A stretch of 64,000 bases of DNA from Lysinibacillus_B sp036662795 (GTDB lineage: Bacteria; Bacillota; Bacilli; Bacillales_A; Planococcaceae), in contig NZ_JBAFWZ010000002.1 of the NCBI RefSeq assembly GCF_036662795.1, positions 123,085-187,084 of the forward strand, read 5' to 3'. Each line of letters begins with the position of its first letter. The first letter of the stretch is position 1. Position numbers and translations under genes: made by a program. Positions 43,937-52,724 of the stretch are shown piece after piece. Under the pieces are notes generated by a model, which saw nothing but the letters and a program-made list of their open reading frames with translations, was not told where the DNA came from and searched no databases.

Positions 43937-44836
43937 TTATCCTTTATACAAGTCAATAATTGCATCCTCAAGCGATGAAAACTTAAATTGAAAGCCGGAT
44001 GAAAGTAACTTTTCTGGTACTACATATTGTCCTTCTAATACGAGCTGACTTTTTTCGCCAAGTGCGAGCTTTAAGGCAAGGCTAGGAACCGGCAACCAAT
44101 GTGGGCGATGAAGTGCATTCCCTACAATTTTCCCAAATTGCTTCATTCGTTTGGCATTTGGTGAAGTAAAGTTAATCGGTCCATATAATTCAGGGGTATT
44201 TACTAAGTGTAATATGGCTTCACAAACATCATCTACATGAATCCAAGATAGCCACTGTTCACCAGAGCCAACTGTACCACCAACGAAAAGCTTATAGGGT
44301 AATGCAATTAGTGGTAACGCACCAGAATCCCTTCCTAAAATTACACCAAAGCGAGCAAGGCATGTACGTATGCCCAATTGCTCAGCCTGAAGAGCTTTTT
44401 GTTCCCAGTCGGAAACGGTCCTTCCTAAAAAGTCATTTGCTACTTCAACAGACTGTTCTGTATAGATTGCTGTTGTGGATGTAGGATAAATTCCGATCGC
44501 ACTAGCATTAATATAAACCTTTGGACGAGCTGATAAAGAATCAAAGATACGCAGTACTTCATTCGTTGTATCCATTCTACTCTTAAAAATATCGTTTTTT
44601 CGAGCAACTGTCCATCGACCTTCATTTAAAGACACACCGGCCAAATTAATAAATGCATCGATTCCTTCTAGCTCGGGTATTGTATGTTTACCGTTCATCC
44701 ATGTTATATACTGAACTCCATCTACAGTCTTTTCAGTGCCACGAGTCAAGACAAAAACGGTTGCTCCAAGTCTTTTTAATTTTTCCACTAATCTTTTTCC
44801 AACAAATCCAGTACCACCAGAGATCGCGATTTTCAA
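43937..44836 (-). CDS. yfhF: TIGR01777 family NAD(P)-dependent epimerase-like protein (YfhF)
   Basis: Extended short-chain dehydrogenase fold: ISGGTGFVGKRLV at the N-terminus is the dinucleotide site, NLAGVSLNEGRW and the YTEQS area follow, and WLSWIHVDDVCEAILHLV, INFTSPNAKRMKQFG mark the family. TTG 44836 has GGAGGTG upstream; longer in-frame versions (to 44962) would overlap the divergent recX promoter. 299 residues. Same place as B. subtilis yfhF, next to recX. Function unknown. Confidence 0.85.
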   Translation of the reverse strand: MKIAISGGTGFVGKRLVEKLKRLGATVFVLTRGTEKTVDGVQYITWMNGKHTIPELEGIDAFINLAGVSLNEGRWTVARKNDIFKSRMDTTNEVLRIFDSLSARPKVYINASAIGIYPTSTTAIYTEQSVEVANDFLGRTVSDWEQKALQAEQLGIRTCLARFGVILGRDSGALPLIALPYKLFVGGTVGSGEQWLSWIHVDDVCEAILHLVNTPELYGPINFTSPNAKRMKQFGKIVGNALHRPHWLPVPSLALKLALGEKSQLVLEGQYVVPEKLLSSGFQFKFSSLEDAIIDLYKG

Positions 44837-44932
44837 AAAAACACCTCCACTAATATCCATTCTTATTCGTATTATATCATTCGTGAAACGTCTGACAAAA
44901 ACATGTATACTAGGAGGAAGGAGCGTGAGATA

Positions 44933-45745
44933 ATGCAGGTCATTACGAAAATCGGTCGTCAAAAAAATAATGCAGAGCGTTATAATATTTACTTAAATGA
45001 TGAGTATGCATTTGCAGTTGATGAAGGCACGCTTATTAAGTTTGGTTTAACGAAAGGTAAAGCACTCGAGAGATTCGATATTGATGAAATTACATATGAA
45101 GACGAGATTGCAAAAGCATTTAATAAGGCGCTTTCTTTTTTAAGCTTCCAAATGCGTAGTGAGCATGAGGTAAAGAAGAAGCTACTTCTTGCTGGGCACG
45201 GCGAAGCAGTAGTGCTAGAAGCGGTACGCAAATTAGAATCACTTGGCTTTTTAAATGACGCGACGTATTCAAAGGCACTCCTCGAAACGAAAAAGAAAAC
45301 GGCAAAGAAGGGTCCACGTGCCATTCGCCAGGATTTAATAAAAAAGGGTATTGATAAAGGCTTACAGGATGAAGTATTAGGTTCCTTTTCCCATGAGGAG
45401 CAAATTGAAATCGCAATGGGACTTGCTGAAAAAGAAGTAAGAGCGGGCTCGAAAAAAACGCCTACCCAGGTGAAGCAAAAAATTCAAGATGTGCTAATGC
45501 GAAAAGGCTATTCATTTACTGTTGTAGGTGAGGTATTAGAAAAGATAAGCCTTGAGCGTGAGGATGATGAGTGGGAAGGGATGATTGAGCAGCAGGGCGA
45601 GAAGATTTGGCGTAAATTTGCAGCGAAGTTATCCGGTAGTGAGCGCAACATGAAAGTGAAACAAGCTCTATATCAAAAGGGCTTTCCTATAGAGGTTATT
45701 AATCGTTTTATTGAAAGGAAGGAAATTGAAGATTATGATGGATAA
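44933..45745 (+). CDS. recX: Recombination regulator RecX
   Basis: Modulates RecA filaments. Three-helix repeats throughout; typical segments are MRSEHEVKKKLL near 72, LNDATYSKALLETKKKTAKKGPRAIRQDLIKKGI near 105-140 and the C-terminal ALYQKGFPIEVINRFIE. 270 residues, the long Bacillales form. ATG 44933 has AGGAGGAAGGAG upstream; the ATG at 44903 precedes that site. Its stop overlaps the start of yfhH. Confidence 0.9.
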   Translation: MQVITKIGRQKNNAERYNIYLNDEYAFAVDEGTLIKFGLTKGKALERFDIDEITYEDEIAKAFNKALSFLSFQMRSEHEVKKKLLLAGHGEAVVLEAVRKLESLGFLNDATYSKALLETKKKTAKKGPRAIRQDLIKKGIDKGLQDEVLGSFSHEEQIEIAMGLAEKEVRAGSKKTPTQVKQKIQDVLMRKGYSFTVVGEVLEKISLEREDDEWEGMIEQQGEKIWRKFAAKLSGSERNMKVKQALYQKGFPIEVINRFIERKEIEDYDG

Positions 45746-46064
45746 AAATTATGGGGCAATGACAGAGCAGGAATTACGTGATGAAATTGCTATGTTAAAG
45801 GAAAAGGCACGGAAAGCGGAGCAACTAGGAATTGTAAATGAATATGCAGTTTACGAGCGACGGGCGTTAATGGCAGCAGCATATTTAGTGGACTTAGATA
45901 CGATTATTCCTGGAGAGATGTACCGAATTGATGGTGCGCCAGGTGAGTTTTTTAAGGTGGATCGCTTAAAGGGGCGATTTGCATGGGGCTACCGCTTAGG
46001 CAGTGAGCGCTTTGAGGAGGCACTTCCTGTATCAATCTTAGCACCAATGAAGGCAGGGAAATAA
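45735..46064 (+). CDS. yfhH: YfhH family protein (DUF1811)
   Basis: 109 residues. N-terminal helix YGAMTEQELRDEIAMLKEKARKAEQLGIVNEYAVYERRALMAAAYL, then a beta-rich part PGEMYRIDGAPGEFFKVDRLKGRFAWGYR. This is the DUF1811 pattern. ATG 45735 or 45738 follows AAGGAAGG; it overlaps the recX stop. Function unknown; coupled to recX and yfhJ as in B. subtilis. Confidence 0.85.
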   Translation: MMDKNYGAMTEQELRDEIAMLKEKARKAEQLGIVNEYAVYERRALMAAAYLVDLDTIIPGEMYRIDGAPGEFFKVDRLKGRFAWGYRLGSERFEEALPVSILAPMKAGK

Positions 46065-46065
46065 T

Positions 46066-46335
46066 ATGGAAGCCAATATTGCAAAATTAACTCAAGAGCT
46101 GTTAGATAAGAATCCAGCAATGTCAGCTTCACGTGCCCGTGTTTGGATAGAGCTCCTATGGAGTGATTATGAAGCAACCTCTGCAAAGGCTGGTTATGCT
46201 ATCCGTGGTGCTGAATTTACCGAAAACCTAGTTCGTCAGCTAATTACGAGCTATGGTGACAAGCTGCATTTATTTGCAGCTAAAAATCCGAAATATGCTC
46301 ATCTTTTAAATGATAGTGACGATACGTTGCAATAA
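46066..46335 (+). CDS. yfhJ: YfhJ family protein (WVELL)
   Basis: 89 residues with the family signature ARVWIELLWSDYEATSAKAG near 25-44 and ending AAKNPKYAHLL. It begins one base after the yfhH stop region with GGGAAATA before the ATG. Unknown function; last gene of the recX-yfhH-yfhJ cluster. Confidence 0.85.
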   Translation: MEANIAKLTQELLDKNPAMSASRARVWIELLWSDYEATSAKAGYAIRGAEFTENLVRQLITSYGDKLHLFAAKNPKYAHLLNDSDDTLQ

Positions 46336-46336
46336 A

Positions 46337-46385
46337 CAAAGGCTAATGTTGTAGGGAGTTCCTCGACATTAGCCTTTGCTTTATA
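46337..46385. terminator. Terminator between convergent yfhJ and yfhP
   Basis: 13-bp stem CAAAGGCTAATGT / ACATTAGCCTTTG with a 16-base loop; T-rich on both sides. Confidence 0.8.
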
Positions 46386-47370
46386 AATCACTTGAACCAA
46401 TTTGTAATTTTTTTTGTAATTTATCCTCTGTGAAAATCCATCCAGTATAAGACGTAACAATGTTTAAATCATCATCCACATGTGCAACTGCAACAAATGG
46501 ATAACGATCATTGCTACGATAGCGTAAATCGATTAATCGAACTTCGGTTAATCCATTTTCTAACTCCGAGATTTCCCAACGATAAATAGGCGAGAAGGAA
46601 ATAAAGGATTGTAAATTTTTATCCTGCATTGCAGCGTCAATTAAAGGTGTTCTAGGCAATGGAATAATCTCGAACTTGTCGTAAATATTAACTGATCGAC
46701 GATAAACTCTTCCAACATAGTAATGTGTTTTGGATGCTGCTGCAACACGCCAGTAAAAAAAGCGCATCGTCGGAGCAACAATGACAAATTCCTCGTCTTG
46801 AATAGTGTTATGCACTGCAGTTTTAACCGCCTTTTGAACAGCAAAACGCAGTATATAATAGCATGTAATAATAAAATACATGATACCGAATGTCCATACT
46901 GGATTTGCACCGAATGCCCATAGTAAAATACCGATGCAGTGTAAACCGAAAATGTATGGATCAAAAGTGTTAATAACACCAAGGGCTACCCATTTTTTAG
47001 AAAAGGGTCTGACCGCTTGAGTTCCGTATGCATTGAAAATATCAACTAAAACATGCAGGAATACTGCTAGCTGTGTCCAAAGCCATAAGTGTAATAGATT
47101 GGCGTCTGTAAAAATTAGCGATAAAATAGCGGTAATTGCTATTGGCCATAATAATACAGCAGGAATCGAGTGTGTAATCCCCCGGTGATGTCGTATATAT
47201 ACTGCATTGTTGCGCAGCTTTAAAACTGTATCGATATCGGGTGCTTGTTGACCAAGAATCGTACCTGCCAAAACAGCAGTAAACATAGCTGAATTTTCTG
47301 CTACAACGGGATCTGCTAAAGCTAAACCGCCTATAGCAATTCCCATAACTAAATGTGTACCTGAATCCAA
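46381..47370 (-). CDS. yfhP: YfhP-like membrane-bound metal-dependent hydrolase (DUF457/YdjM family)
   Basis: 329 residues. It begins DSGTHLVMGIAIGGLA with family His and Asp residues; QQAPDIDTVLKLRNNAVYIRHHRGITHSIP holds the metal-type motif PDID and HHRGITHS. Four or five membrane helices follow, then a soluble C-terminal domain. TTG 47370 is chosen nine bases after AAGGAG and agrees with B. subtilis YfhP; the ATG at 47391 is upstream of that site. Activity unproven. Confidence 0.85.
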   Translation of the reverse strand: MDSGTHLVMGIAIGGLALADPVVAENSAMFTAVLAGTILGQQAPDIDTVLKLRNNAVYIRHHRGITHSIPAVLLWPIAITAILSLIFTDANLLHLWLWTQLAVFLHVLVDIFNAYGTQAVRPFSKKWVALGVINTFDPYIFGLHCIGILLWAFGANPVWTFGIMYFIITCYYILRFAVQKAVKTAVHNTIQDEEFVIVAPTMRFFYWRVAAASKTHYYVGRVYRRSVNIYDKFEIIPLPRTPLIDAAMQDKNLQSFISFSPIYRWEISELENGLTEVRLIDLRYRSNDRYPFVAVAHVDDDLNIVTSYTGWIFTEDKLQKKLQIGSSDL

Positions 47371-47501
47371 AATAATCAACTCCTTGTACATTGAAACCCA
47401 ATATACGAATAGCTAGTCCTGCGGGAAAAATTAACATTTACCCTCATTAATATAATATACCCTATTTAAACAAAATAAAATCGAAATTAGAGGAGAATAT
47501 T

Positions 47502-48542
47502 GTGGAATACGAATTTAAAGAACAATTTCGCCATGCTTTAGTCCAATGGTTCCAAAGAGAAAAAAGGGATTTGCCATGGCGTCATACAAAAGATCCTTAT
47601 CAAATCTGGGTTTCTGAAGTAATGCTACAGCAAACAAGGGTTGATACAGTGATTCCATATTACGTTCGATTTATGGACAAATTTCCAACTGCCGAAAGCT
47701 TAGCTTACGCACCAGAAGAAGAATTATTAAAAATGTGGGAAGGCCTTGGGTACTATTCGCGTGTACGTAATTTACAAGCGGGTGTTCGTGAAGTAGTGGA
47801 AACATATAATGGAACTGTGCCTAATAATCGTGTAGATATTTCTAAATTAAAGGGAGTAGGACCGTATACAGCTGGAGCAATTTTAAGCATTGCATATGGC
47901 AAACCAGAGCATGCTGTGGATGGAAACGTCATGCGTGTTCTTAGTCGAGTACTGCTTATTAAGGAAGATATTGCTTTACCAAAAACGAAAAAGGTTTTTG
48001 AGGAGGCGGTGACCGAACTTATTGACCCTAACAATGCATCCTCATTTAATCAAGGTTTAATGGAGCTAGGGGCTTTAATTTGTACACCAACATCACCAAA
48101 ATGCCTGCTTTGTCCTGTAAGGGATTATTGCCGTGCATTTGAAGAGGGAGATGCAGCCCAGCTACCTATTAAAACGAAAAAGGTGAAAATGAAGAACCTT
48201 GTTTATAAAGTGTTTATTGCCCGAAATAAAAACGGACACTACCTATTAGAAAAGCGTTCAGCCCAAGGTTTATTAGCTGGTATGTGGCAGTTTCCAATGA
48301 TTGAACTAAAAAAAGATGCTAAGCCGCTGGAGCAATTTTCGAATCAGTATAACGTAACAATTACAAAAGAATATGGTCCTATTATTTCCTTTAAGCATGT
48401 GTTTTCTCATTTAACGTGGCATATTGAGGCAGAGTTAATGGAAGTTCAAACTATTGATGATGATGGCTTTTTTTCGAAGGAGCAGATTGCCCGTTTACCG
48501 ATGCCTGTACCAATGCTGAAAATATGGGATGAAATAAAATAG
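47502..48542 (+). CDS. mutY: A/G-specific adenine glycosylase MutY
   Basis: Base-excision repair enzyme removing A opposite 8-oxoG. EVMLQQTRV near 40, helix-hairpin-helix LKGVGPYTAGAI near 117-128, catalytic Asp in HAVDGNVMRV near 141, iron-sulfur cysteines at about 194, 201, 204 and 210, and a NUDIX-like C-terminal 8-oxoG recognition domain with FSHLTWHIEAELM. GTG start behind AGAGGAGA. Follows yfhP divergently as in B. subtilis yfhQ. Confidence 0.95.
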   Translation: MEYEFKEQFRHALVQWFQREKRDLPWRHTKDPYQIWVSEVMLQQTRVDTVIPYYVRFMDKFPTAESLAYAPEEELLKMWEGLGYYSRVRNLQAGVREVVETYNGTVPNNRVDISKLKGVGPYTAGAILSIAYGKPEHAVDGNVMRVLSRVLLIKEDIALPKTKKVFEEAVTELIDPNNASSFNQGLMELGALICTPTSPKCLLCPVRDYCRAFEEGDAAQLPIKTKKVKMKNLVYKVFIARNKNGHYLLEKRSAQGLLAGMWQFPMIELKKDAKPLEQFSNQYNVTITKEYGPIISFKHVFSHLTWHIEAELMEVQTIDDDGFFSKEQIARLPMPVPMLKIWDEIK

Positions 48543-48597
48543 ATGAATAATTGAATCATTCTCTGCGCACAATAATGAGCGTGGAGGTGAATTCATT

Positions 48598-48810
48598 ATG
48601 AAGCGAAATCGCAACGAACAGAAAGATCAGTCCCAAAACAAACAAGAGGCTCAAAAGCGCAAAAACCAAAACAACGAGCAGCAGTTCGAGGAGTTTGGTG
48701 CTGAGCAGGATTTCCAAGAAATGCAAAAGCAAAGTCAAAAAGCGAATCAACAGCAAAATCAAACTAATATGCAATTAGCTAAACGTAACAAGCAAAATAA
48801 TAAGTTTTAA
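48598..48810 (+). CDS. sspE: Gamma-type small acid-soluble spore protein
   Basis: 70 residues, almost all Gln, Asn, Lys, Glu and Arg, with the segment EEFGAEQDFQEMQKQSQKA that matches the gamma-SASP repeat and the GPR-cleavage-like site. Spore amino-acid store degraded at germination. GGAGGTGA precedes the ATG. B. subtilis SspE has two such repeats in 84 residues; only one is seen here. Position between mutY and ygaC fits sspE. Confidence 0.85.
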   Translation: MKRNRNEQKDQSQNKQEAQKRKNQNNEQQFEEFGAEQDFQEMQKQSQKANQQQNQTNMQLAKRNKQNNKF

Positions 48811-48849
48811 GCTAGGGCGTTGCTCTACGCAAATGAATTTCCTACAACG

Positions 48850-48875
48850 GTCGGCTTAGCAATTGCTAAGCCGGC
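48850..48875 (+). terminator. Strong hairpin downstream of sspE
   Basis: 12-bp nearly perfect palindrome (TCGGCTTAGC / GCTAAGCCGG around AATT) without a T run; a hairpin that may act as a terminator or protect the 3' end. Confidence 0.45.
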
Positions 48876-49038
48876 TACTATAAAAATAGCAATAGTTTGT
48901 AATTTGAGGAAATAATCTCTTACTTTTACCCCGTATTATGAAATTTATGTTTTTCGACCTACACCTTTCTATCATCCATTGCTATAATAAGTAGGAGACT
49001 GCTATGAATGATAGCTTAGACGAAAAGGTGGGCTTAAT

Positions 49039-49587
49039 ATGGCATTACCAGTAGAAGGCGAAACGATACAAATACATAGCTATAAGCACAATGGTAGTAT
49101 CCACCGTGTCTGGCAAGAAACGATGGTTTTAAAAGGGACAAAAAATATTGTCATTGGTGCAAATGAAAAAACGCTTGTCACAGAGTCGGATGGTCGTACA
49201 TGGCTTACGCGTGAACCTTCAATTTGTTACTTTCATGCTGAGCATTGGTTCAATATAATATGTATGCTTCGTGAGGATGGAGTGTATTATTATTGCAATA
49301 TGAGTTCGCCGTTTGTATACGATAATAATGCATTAAAATATATTGATTATGATTTAGATGTTAAGGTATTTCCGGATATGTCCTACACATTATTAGATGA
49401 AGATGAATATGAGCAGCATAGTAAGGAAATGGCTTACCCAGAAGTAATTGATAAAATTTTAAAACGTAATTTAGCTAAATTAATTAGTTGGATTCGGCAA
49501 CGCAGAGGTCCATTTGCACCAGACTTTATTGAGGTATGGACGAATCGTTATGAGCTTTACCGTGAAATTCAAGAAGAACAACAATAA
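49039..49587 (+). CDS. ygaC: DUF402 nucleoside-phosphate phosphatase-like protein (YgaC)
   Basis: 182 residues. Beta-rich fold with SYKHNGSIHRVWQETMVLKGTKNIVIGAN at the start, YDLDVKVFPDMSYTLLDEDEYEQH in the middle, carrying the Asp/Glu cluster of this family, and a C-terminal helix. Staphylococcal relatives (Ntdp) hydrolyse nucleoside tri- and diphosphates. AAAAGGTGGG precedes the ATG. Order as in B. subtilis. Confidence 0.87.
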   Translation: MALPVEGETIQIHSYKHNGSIHRVWQETMVLKGTKNIVIGANEKTLVTESDGRTWLTREPSICYFHAEHWFNIICMLREDGVYYYCNMSSPFVYDNNALKYIDYDLDVKVFPDMSYTLLDEDEYEQHSKEMAYPEVIDKILKRNLAKLISWIRQRRGPFAPDFIEVWTNRYELYREIQEEQQ

Positions 49588-49601
49588 TTTACTATGAAGG
49601 G

Positions 49602-49630
49602 GTCGTCCAGTTGGGCGACTCTTCTCTTTT
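49602..49630 (+). terminator. Intrinsic terminator after ygaC
   Basis: GTCGTCC / GGGCGAC stem, AGTT loop, T-rich TCTTCTCTTTT. Confidence 0.8.
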
Positions 49631-49768
49631 ACGAAAAATGATCTTTTCCTTTATAAAATTCTTTAGCTTGTTTTATGAAGTATTTTTCTAACATAAAAGC
49701 GAAAATAATAGTATAGTTAGTCTCGTTATCAAACATAGAGAGAAGAAATAAAGGAAGTGTAGGAAAGA

Positions 49769-51514
49769 ATGGACAGCGTAAAAAGATATATGCGCTTCGT
49801 AAAACCTTATACATGGATGTTGATACTAACAATAATTATTGGGATTTTAAAATTTGCAATACCGCTTTTTATTCCTGTATTAATTCAAATTGTTATTGAT
49901 GATATTATCGGCTCCGAAGTATTAACATCAGAGGAAATGACGAGGCAGCTGATGTCCTGGCTTGGAGGGACAGTGATTGTATTTTTTATAATACGTCCAC
50001 CAATTGAATATTATCGCCAGTACTTTGCACAGCATTTAAGCAATAAAATTTTATTTGATATTCGAAAAGAATTATACGGCCACTTGCAAAGACTTAGCTT
50101 GAAATATTATGCCAATACACGAGCCGGTGAAGTGATTTCGCGTGTAATAAACGATGTAGAGCAAACGAAAAACTTTGTTATGATTGGGCTTATGAACTTA
50201 TGGCTAGATCTAGCAACGATACTAATTGCCATCTCTATTATGCTAACGATGAATGTGAAGCTCACTCTTGTTTCTTTAATTGCATTCCCGTTCTATGCAT
50301 TTAGCGTGAAGTATTTCTTTGGCCGCTTACGTAGTTTGACACGTCAACGTTCACAAGCTTTAGCAGGTGTGCAAAGCTATTTGCATGAACGTGTTACAGG
50401 TATGAGTATTATTAAAAGCTTTACACTTGAGAAGCATGAGCAACAAATTTTCGATGAAACCAATGGAGAATTTTTAAATAAAGCACTCCATCATTCGAAA
50501 TGGAATGCAAAATCCTTTGCCGTTGTAAACACAATCACGGATGTGGCCCCACTCCTTGTTATTGGTTATGCAGGCTATCAAGTAATTCAAGGTGATTTGA
50601 CGTTAGGTGTGATGGTAGCTTTTATCGCTTATATTGAAAGGCTGTATGGACCTCTTCGTCGATTAGTGAGCTCATCGACTACTTTAACGCAGTCAATTGC
50701 CTCGATGGACCGAATGTTTGAATTAATGGATGAAAAGTATGATGTCCAAAATAAAGAACATGCAATAGAGCTGACAAACGTAAAAGGAAAAGTTTCGTTT
50801 GAACAGGTTTTCTTCCGCTATGAGCAGGAGGGGAAAACAGTACTAAATAATGTGGATTTTACGATCAATCCTGGTGAAACAGCGGCATTTGTAGGTATGA
50901 GTGGTGGCGGCAAATCAACAATTGTTAGTCTTATTCCACGCTTTTATGATGCGACTGACGGAGCTGTAAAAATAGATGATTTAAATATTAAAGATGTAAA
51001 CCTGAAATCTTTACGATCTCAAATTGGGATCGTCTTACAGGACAATATATTATTTAGCGACTCGGTTAAGCAAAATATACTAATGGGCAAGCCAGATGCT
51101 ACGGATGAAGAAGTCATTGCTGCTGCTAAGGCTGCAAATGCACATGAGTTCATTATGGGGTTGCCTGATGGCTATGATACAAAGGTTGGAGAGCGCGGTG
51201 TCAAACTGTCAGGTGGGCAAAAGCAACGTGTTGCGATTGCACGCGTATTTCTAAAAGATCCACCAATCCTTGTATTAGATGAAGCGACATCTGCACTGGA
51301 TTTGGAAAGTGAAGCGTTAATTCAAGATTCGTTAGAACGCTTAGCTCATGACAGAACAACAATCGTCATTGCCCACCGATTATCAACAGTTACACACGCC
51401 GATAAAATTTTCGTCATTGATCATGGTGAGCTTGTAGAGTCTGGGAATCATGAAACCTTAATGAAACAACAAGGCGTTTACTTTAATTTGTTTCAAGTAC
51501 AAAAATTAGACTAA
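49769..51514 (+). CDS. ygaD: ABC exporter half-transporter (YgaD, MsbA/multidrug type)
   Basis: 581 residues: six-helix exporter domain (1-310) with LSLKYYANTRAGEVISRVINDVEQTKNF coupling region, and a C-terminal ATPase with Walker A GMSGGGKST near 377, LSGGQKQR near 480, Walker B ILVLDEATSALD near 500 and the H-loop AHRLST. Works as a homodimer or with a partner. AGGAAGTG precedes the ATG. Lies after ygaC as in B. subtilis. Substrate unknown (lipids or drugs in relatives). Confidence 0.92.
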   Translation: MDSVKRYMRFVKPYTWMLILTIIIGILKFAIPLFIPVLIQIVIDDIIGSEVLTSEEMTRQLMSWLGGTVIVFFIIRPPIEYYRQYFAQHLSNKILFDIRKELYGHLQRLSLKYYANTRAGEVISRVINDVEQTKNFVMIGLMNLWLDLATILIAISIMLTMNVKLTLVSLIAFPFYAFSVKYFFGRLRSLTRQRSQALAGVQSYLHERVTGMSIIKSFTLEKHEQQIFDETNGEFLNKALHHSKWNAKSFAVVNTITDVAPLLVIGYAGYQVIQGDLTLGVMVAFIAYIERLYGPLRRLVSSSTTLTQSIASMDRMFELMDEKYDVQNKEHAIELTNVKGKVSFEQVFFRYEQEGKTVLNNVDFTINPGETAAFVGMSGGGKSTIVSLIPRFYDATDGAVKIDDLNIKDVNLKSLRSQIGIVLQDNILFSDSVKQNILMGKPDATDEEVIAAAKAANAHEFIMGLPDGYDTKVGERGVKLSGGQKQRVAIARVFLKDPPILVLDEATSALDLESEALIQDSLERLAHDRTTIVIAHRLSTVTHADKIFVIDHGELVESGNHETLMKQQGVYFNLFQVQKLD

Positions 51515-51515
51515 T

Positions 51516-51553
51516 AAAAAACGAAATCCGACAAATCGGGTTTCGTTTTTTTC
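51516..51553 (+). terminator. Intrinsic terminator after ygaD
   Basis: Nearly perfect 15-bp stem (51516-51531 with 51536-51550), T-rich 3' side. Confidence 0.9.
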
Positions 51554-51707
51554 TATTTACATCGAAGTAATTAATTTGAAAACTTTTTAATATATTTAAG
51601 AAGGCGTGCATATATAAATCTATCAGAAGTAAAAAAATAGAGATTAAGAGATTAGATTAGTATATTTCAAATTTATTTTTCTTTCACATTACAGGGGAGG
51701 CGTCGGG

Positions 51708-52724
51708 ATGCAACGAAAAAACATTCTTGAAGTAAAAGACTTGGAGACGACTTTCTTTACAGATGATGGCAACATTTCAGCGGTTGACCATATTAGCTTT
51801 TCGATACACGAAGGGGAGATTTTAGCCATTGTAGGTGAATCCGGTTGTGGAAAGAGTGTAACATCACTATCTATTATGGGACTTGTTCCAGATCCACCTG
51901 GAAAAATTACATCCGGCGAAATTTTATTAGAAGGAAAGGATTTAACGAAGCTTTCAGAACGAGAGATGCGAAGGATTCGTGGTAACGATGTAGCAATGAT
52001 TTTTCAGGAGCCGATGACGTCATTGAATCCACTGTTTACTATAGGGAATCAACTTATTGAAGCAATTTCAATTCATAACAAAAAACTGTCAAAAAAAGAA
52101 GCCATCAAAAAAGCAATTGAAATAATGAAGCTTGTAGGGCTGCCTCGAGCAGAGGAGTTAATGAAGGAATATCCACATCAGCTATCGGGAGGTATGAGAC
52201 AGCGTGTCATGATTGCGATGGCACTTCTGTGTGATCCAAGGATTTTAATTGCAGATGAGCCGACAACAGCCCTTGATGTAACGATTCAAGCCCAAATACT
52301 AAAGCTTATGAAGGATTTAAATAAGAGACTTGGGACAGCGATTCTACTTATTACACATGATTTAGGAGTCGTTGCAGAAACGTGTGAGCGTGTCATTGTT
52401 ATGTATGCAGGTCAAATCGTAGAACAGGCACCTGTGGAGGAAATTTTTAAAAATCCACAGCATCCCTATACAAAGGGACTTATTCAATCCGTTCCTGATA
52501 TGCGCTTTAAAAAGGGCAGCTTATATTCAATTCCAGGCAATGTACCGAGGCCCGGCTCCATTAAGGTCGGTTGTCGTTTTGCGCCGCGCTGCGAATTTGC
52601 ACATGAGCGCTGTATGACGGAAAACCCTGGTTTGTATGCAGCATCAATAAAGCATGAGGCTCGATGCTTTTTGCTAGAGGGAACAGGAGGGGAAGTCCTT
52701 GTCGAAAGTGCTACTCAAAGTTGA
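51708..52724 (+). CDS. appD: Oligopeptide ABC transporter ATP-binding protein AppD
   Basis: First ATPase of a five-gene oligopeptide importer. Walker A GESGCGKS near 45-52, Q-loop MIFQEPMTSLNPL, signature LSGGMRQR, Walker B ILIADEPTTALDVT, then the OppD/DppD C-terminal extension with the cysteine motif CRFAPRCEFAHERCM (iron-sulfur-like). ACAGGGGAGG precedes the ATG. Gene order D-F-A-B-C equals the B. subtilis app operon, not opp (A-B-C-D-F). This operon is inserted between ygaD and ygaE equivalents. Confidence 0.9.
   Translation: MQRKNILEVKDLETTFFTDDGNISAVDHISFSIHEGEILAIVGESGCGKSVTSLSIMGLVPDPPGKITSGEILLEGKDLTKLSEREMRRIRGNDVAMIFQEPMTSLNPLFTIGNQLIEAISIHNKKLSKKEAIKKAIEIMKLVGLPRAEELMKEYPHQLSGGMRQRVMIAMALLCDPRILIADEPTTALDVTIQAQILKLMKDLNKRLGTAILLITHDLGVVAETCERVIVMYAGQIVEQAPVEEIFKNPQHPYTKGLIQSVPDMRFKKGSLYSIPGNVPRPGSIKVGCRFAPRCEFAHERCMTENPGLYAASIKHEARCFLLEGTGGEVLVESATQS

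Noticed and set aside
44837..44962. N-terminal extension of the YfhF-like frame
   Set aside because: The extra residues overlap the divergent recX start region and precede the GGAGGTG binding site of TTG 44836.
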